DNA of 57,529 bases from Saprospiraceae bacterium (GCA_016714785.1 JADKCC010000035.1:1-57529), one strand, 5' to 3'. Positions 12,003 through 21,725 are shown, counted from the first letter of the stretch. Numbers and translations are program-made. The notes: generated by a model from the sequence alone, not told the origin.

Positions 12003-12926
12003 ATGACCAAGTACGTGTGTTTAATTTTGATGTTGATAGTTATTATCTCTTGCAAAACTGCACAAAAGGAGAAAACTAAAACCGAAATACTACCTGGTTT
12101 TCAGGAAATCATCCACGAAAATTACGAATTGAGCAAACCAACTAAAGACATTAAATATGTATTGGTCCTCTTTGGTGGTTATCCACAAAAACCTGAAGAT
12201 ATTAAACGGGAGTTTAAAATACTTGATATTGCAAAGGAAAATAACATTGCAGTTTTGTATATGAACTACCATCAAAAACTATGGCTAGAAGATGATGAAA
12301 AACAAAAACTGGCATCACAACTACAAAGTATATTTCTGGAAAACAAACTACCTAAAAATAACATTTACATAGGTGGCTTTTCCAGCGGTGGGAATGTATC
12401 ATTGCTTATTAGTTCATTTCTTATGGAGCATAAAGAATTCAATCTAGCGCCCAAAGGTGTTTTTATAATTGATTCGCCCATAGACTTAATAGCACTTTAC
12501 AAGAGTTCTGAGAAGAATTTAAAACGTAAATTTTCAGAAACATCTGTTCAAGAAAGTACTTGGATCATCGAAACATTAGAAAAGCGGTTTGGACATCCGA
12601 ATAGCAATCTATCAAAATATGAAGATTATGCTGTGTTTACTTCCCAAAGCAGTAACATTGATAACCTAAGCAGCTTAAAAAACACTAAAATAAGACTTTA
12701 TACAGAGCCCGATACCTTATGGTGGAAAACAAATAGAATGGCAGACTATGACCAAATGAATGCTTTTTATATTAAAGGTTTGTACGACCGCTTAAAAGTG
12801 TCAGGATTTAAGGGTGTTGAGTACATCCCGACAGTGGGCAAAGGCTATCGAGCCAATGGTGACAGACATCCGCACAGTTGGTCCATCGTCGATAAAAATG
12901 AATTGGTGGCATGGATGAAGGATTGA
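12003..12926 (+). CDS. Lipoprotein alpha/beta hydrolase
   Basis: 307 residues. The N terminus is a lipoprotein signal with lipobox VIISC (Cys17). The hydrolase core has the nucleophile elbow G-F-S-S-G (Ser127), an acid candidate in FIIDSPIDL and a late His in DRHPHSWSIVD. YVLVLFGGYPQKPED supplies the oxyanion-side strand. It is therefore a membrane-anchored, probably periplasmic or surface, serine hydrolase. I cannot assign a subfamily or substrate. It is an isolated gene with no clear operon partner, and its length and frame are intact. Confidence 0.62.
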   Translation: MTKYVCLILMLIVIISCKTAQKEKTKTEILPGFQEIIHENYELSKPTKDIKYVLVLFGGYPQKPEDIKREFKILDIAKENNIAVLYMNYHQKLWLEDDEKQKLASQLQSIFLENKLPKNNIYIGGFSSGGNVSLLISSFLMEHKEFNLAPKGVFIIDSPIDLIALYKSSEKNLKRKFSETSVQESTWIIETLEKRFGHPNSNLSKYEDYAVFTSQSSNIDNLSSLKNTKIRLYTEPDTLWWKTNRMADYDQMNAFYIKGLYDRLKVSGFKGVEYIPTVGKGYRANGDRHPHSWSIVDKNELVAWMKD

Positions 12927-13048
12927 GTGGTGGTTTTGGGTGTAGGAATAATGGTTTTTAGTAGTGGTTTTATTTTTTTAATTTACGTCCAAGGCTATGT
13001 GGTGGATCGTCCTGATAAGGCGAGTTGATATCATAGCAAATGTTAGGG

Positions 13049-13228
13049 TTAGTTTTTCTTTACTTCAAAAAGTTTAAACCCATCGATTAAGTATTTTTCT
13101 GTTTTAAAAGTTTTAATAAAAGCAATAGAACCTGTTGTTGACCATACATTAATGTATCTGTACCAAAACTTATAATTCTCCTTTGGCTTTAAGATTATTG
13201 AGTCTGTTGGTAGTGCAAACTTACTTCT
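13049..13228 (-). pseudogene. Small coding remnant after the retropepsin-like gene
   Basis: In the frame shifted against the end of the upstream gene the strand reads SKFALPTDSIILKPKENYKF, WYRYINVWSTTGSIAF, IKTFKTEKYLIDGF and KLFEVKKN before a stop. There is no start codon. It is either a lost C-terminal extension of the preceding protein, displaced by a frameshift near 13225, or the tail of a deleted gene. Confidence 0.35.
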
Positions 13229-14396
13229 TGTACCTTGTATCCATAAATACTCCTTTGCCGTTTGTGTGATTAGTTTGCATATAGATTATTCCTTCTCGGT
13301 TATCAAAAATAGCATTAAATTGTTTGAGAATCTTGTTTCCAATCAATCCACCGAATTTGTAATCTGAGCCATTCTTTTTGCGCTTTTCTAAAGTTATTGC
13401 ACCCTCTGTAAAATCTTGGTTAGCAATAATGATGCGTGGAATCAAAACAATCTTTTTACTGCCAATCCCTATGATATTTGTAAATTTGTCATACAAGTTG
13501 TTGTTCATTAGAAAACTATTTCCGACTATTCCATTCCCTGAATTGCCAGTATCAAACAAAAACCAGTCTTTATATTTTTTATCATCGAAAATAAATGCCG
13601 CTTCAATAACAGGACGAACACCATTGTCCAAAATCATATTTTGTTTAATAAAATCAGGGCCAATGTCTGGTAACTTGTCATATAAAATTAGCATACTATT
13701 TTCATAATCAATTTTGTAAATTTGATCTAAAAAGAAGCTATTTCCAATAATTACATCTTCATAGTTTGACATATTTTGGGTTTCATATATTTCAATATTA
13801 CGCCACTTCAATCCATGTATTTCAACTTCATTGGTTGAACTTACTCTTGTTTCATTCATTCCATCACTATTGAACAGATTTCCTTTTTTATCGAATTCTA
13901 TATTTAATTTTTTAACAGATTTCCTATTTATATTTACTGCATCTGCACCTAAATCAAATTGAATATTCAAATCTTGAGAGCCATTAATTGTACCCTTAAA
14001 ATATACTCTATTATTTCTCATGGTAAACGGTATGGTGTCATTACCCAGTTTAGATTTTATTGGAATGCTTAATTTTGGATAACTGGCAGAAATTTGTGTA
14101 TAACAAGAGTCATTCCCATTAAGTAAGACAATGAAGTCTTTAGTGTCGCCGTATTTCATTGTAAATGAAATACTATCAATATCAGTAATAAACTTAATTA
14201 TAGTATTTTTTCGGGGTAAGTCTAGAAAATAAATATCTGGTTTCGTTTCTGGAAAAATTACCCAATAGTCAGACTTGTAGTTTAGACCATCTATGATTTT
14301 TACATTTTTTGATTTTGCATGAATAATTGGTAAACTAAGTTGAGCGGTCAAGTTCTGGAATTCTAATAAAGATAGTAATATTAAAATATATCTCAT
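13221..14396 (-). CDS. Secreted retropepsin-like aspartic protease
   Basis: 391 residues from ATG 14396 (MRYILILLSLLEF); the upstream codons to 14480 look like untranslated leader. A signal peptide ends at about LTAQ. Two pepsin-like half-motifs are visible: IQFDLGADAVNINRK in the first half and WFLFDTGNSGNGIVG in the second, each followed by the hydrophobic ILG/IGN-type strand (EDVIIGNSFF; FGGLIGNKIL). In the first motif the usual D-T-G is D-L-G, so activity is uncertain. Bacteroidota encode many such secreted clan AA proteins of unknown substrate. The frame downstream hints at a lost C-terminal piece. Confidence 0.65.
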   Translation of the reverse strand: MRYILILLSLLEFQNLTAQLSLPIIHAKSKNVKIIDGLNYKSDYWVIFPETKPDIYFLDLPRKNTIIKFITDIDSISFTMKYGDTKDFIVLLNGNDSCYTQISASYPKLSIPIKSKLGNDTIPFTMRNNRVYFKGTINGSQDLNIQFDLGADAVNINRKSVKKLNIEFDKKGNLFNSDGMNETRVSSTNEVEIHGLKWRNIEIYETQNMSNYEDVIIGNSFFLDQIYKIDYENSMLILYDKLPDIGPDFIKQNMILDNGVRPVIEAAFIFDDKKYKDWFLFDTGNSGNGIVGNSFLMNNNLYDKFTNIIGIGSKKIVLIPRIIIANQDFTEGAITLEKRKKNGSDYKFGGLIGNKILKQFNAIFDNREGIIYMQTNHTNGKGVFMDTRYKK

Positions 14397-14853
14397 TTTT
14401 ATTTTAGATTGATTACAGTTCCGATTATGTGTCTTTAAAAGCAATAGTAAAAGTACAAAATAAAATCTGTTAACACCCACTTTTTTTCCTTCAAAATAAA
14501 CTTCAAATGTGGGTTAATATGTCAATTTCTTTATCGATGTCATTTTTAACTGATGCTGTTTTTTTTGACATCATGTTTGCTCAGAGTTGGAAATTTATGT
14601 TTTCAGCTGTAATTTGAGAAAGCGTATTTATAAATTCATTATCTTTTTTTTAAATGTAGAAGTTATTTGTCAAATATATTATACAATATTTCAAAATGGT
14701 TAGCAAATATAGGTTTATTTTTAAATGGAAATAATGATTTTTTGTTATATTTTACTTTAAACATCTTTTTTTCTTAAAAATGACAAAATCTTATTCGTGA
14801 AAGTGAAATTAATAAGATACATTTACCGCATCAAACCAATAATATCATTCACA
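14397..14853. other. Divergent AT-rich promoter region
   Basis: About 450 bases between the retropepsin-like gene (leftward) and the giant SASA gene (rightward). It is AT-rich, with no gene and no repeat recognised, and should hold both promoters. Confidence 0.4.
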
Positions 14854-17800
14854 ATGATTCTGATCAATAACCAAATTTGTCGCAAAGTTTTCTTTTCAGC
14901 ACTTCTTTTATTGGCTTTCATTTTTAATACATCACTCCATACCTACGCACAAGTAGTACAAACACAAAGGTCAGGCTTCACTTGGATTTCAACAGAAGAC
15001 ATAACAGACAAATCCTTTGGTTCTGGTTATACCATGTATAGTGCAGCTTATCCTGCTTTTAGGAAGTACCCTGGACCCAATGATTTTCAGACGGGACTGA
15101 GTAGCTCTTGGCTTACGCCACAAAAAACAGAAAATAATCCCAATCAATATTACAACACCATCGAAGGTGGCTTAGGATGGTGGCACGATACTCGTTTTGG
15201 CACCAAAGTACCTAAGTTTATCATGGGTGGCGTCTCAAAAGATTTTTATGCTTGGGCCAATGGACCTGGCGCGGGCAGAAGTGAGTCCTTGCCCAATGGA
15301 CAGAGAGACTGGAGCACACCTGGTGGAAAATATGGTGTAGCCCAATTGTCCAATAGACTACTTTGGGCACCTGATGGATTGAATATGGCTCAAAGTCTAA
15401 ATGGCGAATTGCTAGGATATGGATACATTCCTTTACCACTCACAGACCCAATCATCAATACGAACGGCACAAATGTCAAAACAGGTAATCAATGTTGGAC
15501 TTTATTTTTAAATACGACCAACTTCAAAGGTCCTGCCACTTTCTTTTTACCGACTTTTTGGTCAGAACCTGTATTGTTGGACCCTAGTTTAGAAGGTCTA
15601 TTCCTAGATACTAGGCCTTCCGAACCCAACGTAGGATTCGGTATAGAACATGCTGGTTCACCTGCACTCGTCAGTAAAGATGATAATGGAAAATCGTATG
15701 CAAAAGTAGAAGGTTTACAATTTCCTGCCAATAATGAAGACAACGCTATCCTGCTAAATCAAATTTCGGTGTACTCACCAGATGCTTTATGGAATGACTT
15801 AAATTCATGGTTTAATGGTGGTCCTGCCGTATCTCCAGGTATTAATAAAGCAGGTGTGATGGATGTTTCTTTTGTCAATAATGGTGGCGCCATGGCCGCA
15901 GAAATCAACGACAAACCCATCAATCTGGATTTCATGAACAATGTCCAGCAAAACAAAAACAATATGGGTTTTGAATTTGATCTGAATGTAGTGCAGAAAA
16001 AAGATAATAACTTCATATTACCACAATATTTTAAACTCGATGATAATGATCGATGGCAAGCTATTAATGATGAAGATGTACCCGCATCTACAGATTTATT
16101 GACCACAGTCGTTCCTTCATACCCACGGCCTGATCTTACTTACTTGACACCTATGGAAGCGGACTGTCATTGGCAAGATCCAAACGGACCATGGAAAAGC
16201 CCAGGACCAAGTGCAGGACCATTTACAGCTGACCTCGGTGATGGCACTACTGTCACTTACTATTGGTATCGTTTTGTAGATCAACCAGCAATCATTCATG
16301 CAAATCTCCCTGAAGATATACGTACAAAGCTCCAAAACAGAGTGGAATTGCTTCACACCAACTGGAGTCATACAGATGAATACTTAGCACCACCTAGCGT
16401 AGGGAAAATCGCTACCCTAGATCCAGCTGCCATCATACAGCCACCTGCAGGTCTCGAGATTGGCTATGTCCCGATCGTGACCAGACAAGAAAAAAGTAAG
16501 AAAAAAGTCAGGGTCTTTGTCCTAGCAGGACAGTCAAATATGGAAGGATATGGCACCATAGAAGATGCCGAAAATGATCCCGGAAGCTTGGTAGATGTCA
16601 TACAAAATGATAGCACTGGCCTATGGTCTGCTATCGGAAAACCCAATGAGTGGACCACGTTGGATGATGCTTACATATATTTTGATAGAAGCGAGAGTTT
16701 GGTAAAAACCAATGTGACCGTAGGTCAAGGTGCTTATGAGAGTTTAATAGGTCCTGAATTAATGTTTGCCCATCAGCTAGATCAATATTATGAAGATCCT
16801 ATCCTGATCATAAAAACCGCTTGGGGCGGAAAGAGTCTAGCAGAAGATTTTCGTCCACCATCTGCAGGTGGTACTGTGGGCAAATCTTACCAAGACATGA
16901 TCCAAAAGGTAAAAGAAGTGACCCAAAACTTAGGAACTGAATTTCCACAAATAGGTGAGACAGATTTTGAGATTTCAGGATTTGGATGGTTTCAAGGATG
17001 GAATGATGGAGCTTCAGAAGAATTTCTAAATACATACGAAAGCAATTTGTACCATCTAGTCGATGACATACGCAAAGATCTGAATGTACCCAACTTACCT
17101 ATCATAGTGGCAGGTGCAGGTCAAGGTGGATTCGAACAAATTAATGATTCGTGGGTACAAAGCATGCAGAATATAGTGGCTGTAGCTCAGCAAAGTGTAG
17201 GTTGCAATGATTCTATCTATGGTGGAAGTCTTGGTTTTGTCAATACCAAACCGTTTTATATAAACCTATCTGCCTCACCCGAAGATGCTATTTATCATTA
17301 CAATAATAATGCATCCACCTTTCTTAATGTAGGCAAATCCATGGGCAATGAAATGATTAAAGCCATCAATGACATGGCATTTTGTTATGAAGATTGTTCT
17401 TCACCTGTTTCGCCAGGTATTGTGTCCATAGGCAATAGAGTATGGAATGATCTAAACCGGGATGGTATCAATGACCCTGATGAGCCGGGCATTTCAGGTG
17501 TTTCTGTGGTGCTTTGGTCTGATCCTGATGGTGATGGCATTCCTGACTGGCAGGGATTCAGTGGTGTACAGGTGACGGATGAAAATGGATATTATCGTTT
17601 TTCTGGTTTACAACCAGGTAACTACATCGTATTTGTTTGGCAAGTTAAAAATTGGGGACCAGGAGAACCATTAGAAAATTTTGTATCTACCAATGGTTTT
17701 GAACCCAACGCAGACAATGATGTGGATGGAGATAATAATGGTTTTGGCAATCCTTTATCTGATATTTTTTCTGGAATAGTGACCTTAACATTAGATGGTG

Positions 17801-18162
17801 AACCACTCCAAGATGGTGACCCTATCAATTGTTATTTTGATTACGATGGTAGTGGTAATAATTCTGTGGACTTCGGTTTTTACAATCCATTGGTTAGTTC
17901 GACAAATGAAGGTCAAACAAATAACGACCAAAATATTAAGATCTTTCCAAATCCTGTGTTGAATACATTTACGATCCAAAGCAACACCAGTTTACACCAC
18001 ATAGAAATAACAGATGCTTATGGAAAATTGATCCAAAAAGTGGATACAAATGATGATTCAATTTCTGTAGATGTTTCCACTTTTCCAGTAGGAATGTATT
18101 TTATTAGAACGATCAATAAGTCCCGTCATCATGATAAAATGTTTAAAATAGTTAAGTTATAG
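14854..18162 (+). CDS. Giant secreted SASA-type carbohydrate esterase with T9SS tail
   Basis: About 1102 residues from ATG 14854 (MILINNQICRKVFF); an in-frame GTG at 14797 is less likely. The signal peptide ends near HTYAQ. The first ~500 residues are a long N-terminal region of no family I recognise. A sialate O-acetylesterase/SGNH (SASA, CE6-like) domain begins at KKVRVFVLAGQSNMEGYG, with Ser in G-Q-S-N-M, the GFGWFQGWND block and a late His in DAIYHYNNN. An SdrD/Cna B-like domain follows (IGNRVWNDLNRDGINDPDE, GISGVSVVLW, GYYRFSGLQPGNYIV). The last ~85 residues are a type A T9SS sorting domain (IKIFPNPVLNTF...GMYFIRT). It is a surface or secreted deacetylase acting on polysaccharide, by inference. 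Confidence 0.8.
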   Translation: MILINNQICRKVFFSALLLLAFIFNTSLHTYAQVVQTQRSGFTWISTEDITDKSFGSGYTMYSAAYPAFRKYPGPNDFQTGLSSSWLTPQKTENNPNQYYNTIEGGLGWWHDTRFGTKVPKFIMGGVSKDFYAWANGPGAGRSESLPNGQRDWSTPGGKYGVAQLSNRLLWAPDGLNMAQSLNGELLGYGYIPLPLTDPIINTNGTNVKTGNQCWTLFLNTTNFKGPATFFLPTFWSEPVLLDPSLEGLFLDTRPSEPNVGFGIEHAGSPALVSKDDNGKSYAKVEGLQFPANNEDNAILLNQISVYSPDALWNDLNSWFNGGPAVSPGINKAGVMDVSFVNNGGAMAAEINDKPINLDFMNNVQQNKNNMGFEFDLNVVQKKDNNFILPQYFKLDDNDRWQAINDEDVPASTDLLTTVVPSYPRPDLTYLTPMEADCHWQDPNGPWKSPGPSAGPFTADLGDGTTVTYYWYRFVDQPAIIHANLPEDIRTKLQNRVELLHTNWSHTDEYLAPPSVGKIATLDPAAIIQPPAGLEIGYVPIVTRQEKSKKKVRVFVLAGQSNMEGYGTIEDAENDPGSLVDVIQNDSTGLWSAIGKPNEWTTLDDAYIYFDRSESLVKTNVTVGQGAYESLIGPELMFAHQLDQYYEDPILIIKTAWGGKSLAEDFRPPSAGGTVGKSYQDMIQKVKEVTQNLGTEFPQIGETDFEISGFGWFQGWNDGASEEFLNTYESNLYHLVDDIRKDLNVPNLPIIVAGAGQGGFEQINDSWVQSMQNIVAVAQQSVGCNDSIYGGSLGFVNTKPFYINLSASPEDAIYHYNNNASTFLNVGKSMGNEMIKAINDMAFCYEDCSSPVSPGIVSIGNRVWNDLNRDGINDPDEPGISGVSVVLWSDPDGDGIPDWQGFSGVQVTDENGYYRFSGLQPGNYIVFVWQVKNWGPGEPLENFVSTNGFEPNADNDVDGDNNGFGNPLSDIFSGIVTLTLDGEPLQDGDPINCYFDYDGSGNNSVDFGFYNPLVSSTNEGQTNNDQNIKIFPNPVLNTFTIQSNTSLHHIEITDAYGKLIQKVDTNDDSISVDVSTFPVGMYFIRTINKSRHHDKMFKIVKL

Positions 18163-18165
18163 GAT

Positions 18166-19192
18166 AAGCTATCAATTTCAAAATCCAGATAGTATAGATT
18201 TAGCTGTAAATTTTAATACGCCCGATAAGCTAATAGAAGTAGCCGAAAAAGGTTTTATTTATGATACTGACAATCTTCCTGACGATTGTTACTATGGCGA
18301 TCAGATCGGATATTTACGTTCCATATTAAATATTACTTACAAATACGCACCTAATATTTCTAAAGCCTACAATGCCGCAACCAATGCAAATGTGTACAGC
18401 GGAAATGAACTGAGCAGGCAATTGGCTATTGTGGCAAGACTGATCAAAGGCAATCTTGGCACCCGATTGTATATGGTGACCCTTGATGGCTTCGATACCC
18501 ACGAAAATCAAAATACAAACCATCCTAAACTAATGAATGATATTGCATCTGCCATCAGTGAGTTTTATAATGATCTCCAAGTCGGTGGAAAAGCAAATGA
18601 TGTATTATCGATGACTTTTTCAGAATTCGGACGACGTGTAAAAGAGAATGGTGGTGGGACTGATCACGGCACAGCTGCACCAGTCATGTTTTTCGGACCT
18701 GCGCTAGAAGGTAATGCCATTTTGGGCAAAAATCCAGATATGAAGGATGTTGACGTCACTGGAAATCTTAAAATTGATACTGATTTTAGATCCATTTATG
18801 CTACCTTACTTGAATCATGGCTTTGTATAGATGCAGCTTCAGTGGATACTATTTTGAATGATACCTATGATCGGATTCCTGAGCTTGGCTTCGACTGTCT
18901 CGGTGTAAATACCATAGATCAATCACTGACACAATCTATCAGACATCAAGCAAGGATTAATGCCGATGGATCCCATACCATATATTATGAACTAGCCCGA
19001 GCTGGAAATGTAGAAGTGGATATTTACACGATAATGGGTCAAAAAATCACATCTTTGGTCCAAGCATACCAGTCAGAAGGTCCGCATGAAGCACTATTCA
19101 TTAATCAAAATATTGGATTGTCAAGTGCCATCTATATTTATAAGATCAGAAGTGGCAAAAGCATAGTGAGTGGTAAGTTTATGGTGATATAA
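18166..19192 (+). pseudogene. DUF1501 protein lacking its N-terminal half, T9SS tail
   Basis: Translation runs open from 18166, right after the stop of the upstream gene: PDSIDLAVNFNTPDKLIEV, IGYLRSILNI, LGTRLYMVTLDGFDTHENQ, VLSMTFSEFGRRVKENGGGT, DHGTAAPVMFFGP and a T9SS-like tail (GNVEVDIYTIMGQKI...SGKFMVI). These are C-terminal DUF1501 motifs (TLDGFDTH, SEFGRR, GTDHG). Family members are usually 450-500 residues with a twin-arginine or Sec N terminus carrying FLFGGNDG; here only ~340 residues remain, without an ATG or signal peptide. An internal GTG at 18392 is the only possible start. Interpreted as a 5'-deleted pseudogene. Confidence 0.8.
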
Positions 19193-19379
19193 GTTGAAAA
19201 ACGAAACTAATTGAATCAATAGAGCACTTGGGGCACTCGCTCATTTTTGTAATGTAATTCGCTCATGTCTCTGAAGAAAGTATCTACGTATTAGTAAGCT
19301 GTCGGCCTTTGCGGAGTTTAGCGTTGAAGCTCACTTTTGGATATGTAATTTTCACTGAACACAACCGTTTTAGAACTGA

Positions 19380-19465
19380 GACTGAATGTTGCTATGAAAT
19401 AACATTTGAGTGAACGATTTCACTCATAAATGAAGGAACTGCAAACAACGGCTTGCAGTTAAATT
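19380..19465 (+). repeat. Dispersed two-hairpin repeat, copy 2
   Basis: Same layout as 8485-8580: ACTGAATGTTGC, stem 1 TGAGTGAA/TTCACTCA (19407-19426), linker AAATGAAGGA, stem 2 AACTGCAA/TTGCAGTT (19437-19460). It occupies the 330-base gap after the DUF1501 remnant. Confidence 0.65.
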
Positions 19466-19523
19466 GCGAAAACTGATTAGAGGCGCTCCCCATCAGTCTA
19501 GGCTGGAAGGCCCGTCTAATTGA

Positions 19524-20033
19524 TTAATTGATTAGCATCAGTTTTCCTTTTTTTTCAATTATTTCAGGTCCTTTTTTTAGGTAAACCACACCATATCTTT
19601 CTTCAATTAGTTTTAAATCTCGTTCTCCCGAATTGTTTTGCTTTGACGTTTCAGCAAAAAAATCCTCCGCCCATTTTCCTGGAAATATATAACTTACTAT
19701 TCGAGCATTTGAATTCCCATTATTCATGATGTAATGAGATATTCCCCTTGGACAATGAATAGTATCTCCTGCACTTAATTTGTACCATTTATCTGCAATT
19801 TTTGCATCAACTTCTCCTTCCATAATATGAAAGGTTTGGTCTTCCCATTTGTGATAATGATCTGGCACAAAACCATTTGGTTCTATTATTCCATCTGTTA
19901 TTACATAGTCGTTATTAGCTTGTTCAGATTTGACAATTATATTTGTATATTCGCCTTTTGACATCCAATATTTAGGGCTTTCATCTTTTTTGCTAACTAC
20001 TAATTTCTTATTTGTCTCTGTATTTTTGTCCAC
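19524..20033 (-). CDS. Cupin domain protein
   Basis: 169 residues. The cupin motif 1 is PDHYHKWEDQTFHIMEGEVD (His-x-His, Glu spacing kept) and motif 2 is DTIHCPRGISHYIMNN with the second-motif His. It is a single beta-barrel cupin, probably metal-binding and cytoplasmic, with no signal peptide. The C-terminal ~45 residues are charged. Function cannot be read from the sequence; single cupins range from sugar isomerases to dioxygenases. It is a lone gene downstream of the REP-like element at 20064 on the same strand. Confidence 0.75.
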   Translation of the reverse strand: MDKNTETNKKLVVSKKDESPKYWMSKGEYTNIIVKSEQANNDYVITDGIIEPNGFVPDHYHKWEDQTFHIMEGEVDAKIADKWYKLSAGDTIHCPRGISHYIMNNGNSNARIVSYIFPGKWAEDFFAETSKQNNSGERDLKLIEERYGVVYLKKGPEIIEKKGKLMLIN

Positions 20034-20063
20034 GATTTTTATTTTTTCTAATTGATACTAACG

Positions 20064-20090
20064 TCCCAGCCATAGCCGTCGAGCCGTCTC
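20064..20090. repeat. REP-like half element (CAGCCATAGCCGTC)
   Basis: CAGCCATAGCCGTCGAGCCG matches in reverse the right arm of the long hairpin at 20855-20900 (CTGGCTATGGACGGCTATGC shares CATAGCCGTC). It lies between the cupin gene and two hypothetical genes, suggesting a repeat family bracketing this small block. Confidence 0.45.
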
Positions 20091-20134
20091 AATAAAGCGG
20101 CATGTTCATCAAAGCCTGTGTTCTTGGATCGTTT

Positions 20135-20515
20135 TTATTCATTATTAAGTCTTGCTATTGTAAAGTTAGGTTTAAATTTTTTAATAACAAAACCGTTTTC
20201 AATTTTCGGGTATTCGTCTATTTGTTCTATAAAAAATGCTCTTTTTATACAACGACTAGCTGCAAAGCACAATAAACTAAAACTAGTGTCAATATTGTGA
20301 TAAAGAATTCTATCGATTGTTATTTTAAATATACCAACTTTTTCAAAATAATCTTCAAAAGCTGATATAATTCCAAACTCAATAGAAGATTTAATAAGAT
20401 TTGAGTGTGGTTTATCAAAAAACAAATCTTCTTTACTCCAATCAATATTTATTATCGTTTTTAAAGCTTCTTTGAATTGAATCCTTAATGCTATTTCAAC
20501 AAGACTCAGGGCCAC
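20135..20515 (-). CDS. Hypothetical protein
   Basis: 126 residues from a GTG start at 20515 that overlaps the stop of the upstream gene by ten bases. It reads MALSLVEIALRIQFKEALKT and ends FTIARLNNE. It appears soluble and mixed alpha/beta; no family recognised. The tight overlap with the 20506-20829 gene implies translational coupling and a shared role. The pair has the look of an immunity-type or small accessory module (weak inference only). Confidence 0.5.
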   Translation of the reverse strand: MALSLVEIALRIQFKEALKTIINIDWSKEDLFFDKPHSNLIKSSIEFGIISAFEDYFEKVGIFKITIDRILYHNIDTSFSLLCFAASRCIKRAFFIEQIDEYPKIENGFVIKKFKPNFTIARLNNE

Positions 20516-20829
20516 CCTTTTTTAATTTTATATTTACTTATAATTTCAGATCCTTCTTTAGTGGTTAATTCAGATCTTACAATTTCCCAAATTCCTTGAT
20601 AGTTTTCTTCTCCTTGGGTAGACTGCCAAGCAGAACCTTTTAAATTGTATATCTTTTTCTCACCTAATGATAGATATTCACCCATCCAATCATCTCTTCT
20701 TTGTCCACTCCAAGATTGATCATAATATCTTTGAAGATTTCCCAAATATATTTGATTTTGAATTTCATTAGTTAGAGATTCAAATTCAATAAATGAGTTA
20801 AATTTATATTCTGTTGAAAGTATATTCAT
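20506..20829 (-). CDS. Hypothetical protein
   Basis: 107 residues (MNILSTEYKFNSFIEFESL to KYKIKKGWP). It is rich in Trp, Tyr and charged residues (YYDQSWSGQRRDDWMGEYL), with no signal peptide or membrane segment. No family recognised. It overlaps the downstream hypothetical gene by ten bases and is preceded by the REP-like hairpin at 20855-20900. Confidence 0.5.
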   Translation of the reverse strand: MNILSTEYKFNSFIEFESLTNEIQNQIYLGNLQRYYDQSWSGQRRDDWMGEYLSLGEKKIYNLKGSAWQSTQGEENYQGIWEIVRSELTTKEGSEIISKYKIKKGWP

Positions 20830-20854
20830 TTTTTTTAATGTCCAAGAACTTTCC

Positions 20855-20900
20855 GCATAGCCGCCGTATCCAGCTTTTTGCTGGCTATGGACGGCTATGC
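20855..20900. repeat. Long imperfect REP-like hairpin / possible terminator
   Basis: GCATAGCCGCCGTATCCAGC, loop TTTTT, then the near-complement running from GCTGGCTATGG to CGGCTATGC, followed by T5. Stem ends pair perfectly (9 bp and 5 bp) with internal mismatches. It separates the RDD gene from the two hypothetical genes. Confidence 0.6.
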
Positions 20901-20933
20901 TTTTTCTACTCAGTTTTTATTTTTCTATCGTCA

Positions 20934-21353
20934 TTAGGAATTACCAATTTTATCATGTATTGCTTGTCCATATTTGTCAGAATGAATTGTTAAAAGCGAA
21001 ATCCATCCTAACAATATTTTTGTAATGTATCTTATTATTGAACTTACCATGCTGATATTTATCCTTTTTCCATTGTTCTTATATTCACCAAATGTCCTAA
21101 CTCTAAGACCCATTATTTTCTGACCAATGGTTCTATTTATCGAAGTTAGAATTGGTTCGTATAAGAAAATTAACCCCAATATTGTTCCTTTAATTTTTCC
21201 AGAATCAATTCCCAAATTATCTAACAACAAAAAAGCAACATACATCAAAGCTATTATTATAAAAGAGTCAACCCGCATGGATTTTACTCTTAAGACTAAG
21301 TTTGGCTTATTGAAATAATCTAATTGTTCTTCAAAATTTTCTTTGTTGTCCAT
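20934..21353 (-). CDS. RDD family membrane protein
   Basis: 139 residues. The RDD signature is RVKSMRVDSFIIIALMYVA (Arg and Asp at the start of the first membrane helix), followed by a second helix (GTILGLIFLYEPILT), the family motif GQKIMGLRVRT and a third hydrophobic segment ending DKYGQAIHDKIGNS, where the HD-K is typical of RDD proteins. It is an inner-membrane protein of unknown transport role. Length is normal for a single RDD domain. Lone gene, transcribed away from arsR. Confidence 0.75.
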   Translation of the reverse strand: MDNKENFEEQLDYFNKPNLVLRVKSMRVDSFIIIALMYVAFLLLDNLGIDSGKIKGTILGLIFLYEPILTSINRTIGQKIMGLRVRTFGEYKNNGKRINISMVSSIIRYITKILLGWISLLTIHSDKYGQAIHDKIGNS

Positions 21354-21725
21354 TCTGTGTTAATTTTAATATTATTGATTTGGTGATTTGCTTCCAATCA
21401 TTTATTCTATTCCTAATGAAGTTTGATTTTTTGGTTGTTCTTCTTTTTTTAATTGAGCAGAACTTACTCCTACACGAACAAAAATGCTCGCAACTTTCGG
21501 GTTTTTCAGAAAAATCATGTCCAATGGTGAAATAATCTTAAAAGTCATATCGCTTTCTCTATTCGTTAGCACAAATTTATAGCATCTTACTGAATTATCC
21601 AAATTTGTTTTTATTATTATTCACATCAGGTTTTATCATCTTTCAAAGCATTATTCAAAGTTTATTATAACTGTACTAGGTTATTTCACCCTATATTAAT
21701 TGTGTGTTAACATTCGTGTTTTCTT

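Noticed and set aside
21402..21602. Minus-strand 66-codon ORF upstream of the RDD gene
   Set aside because: No family or ribosome site recognised; too short to support.
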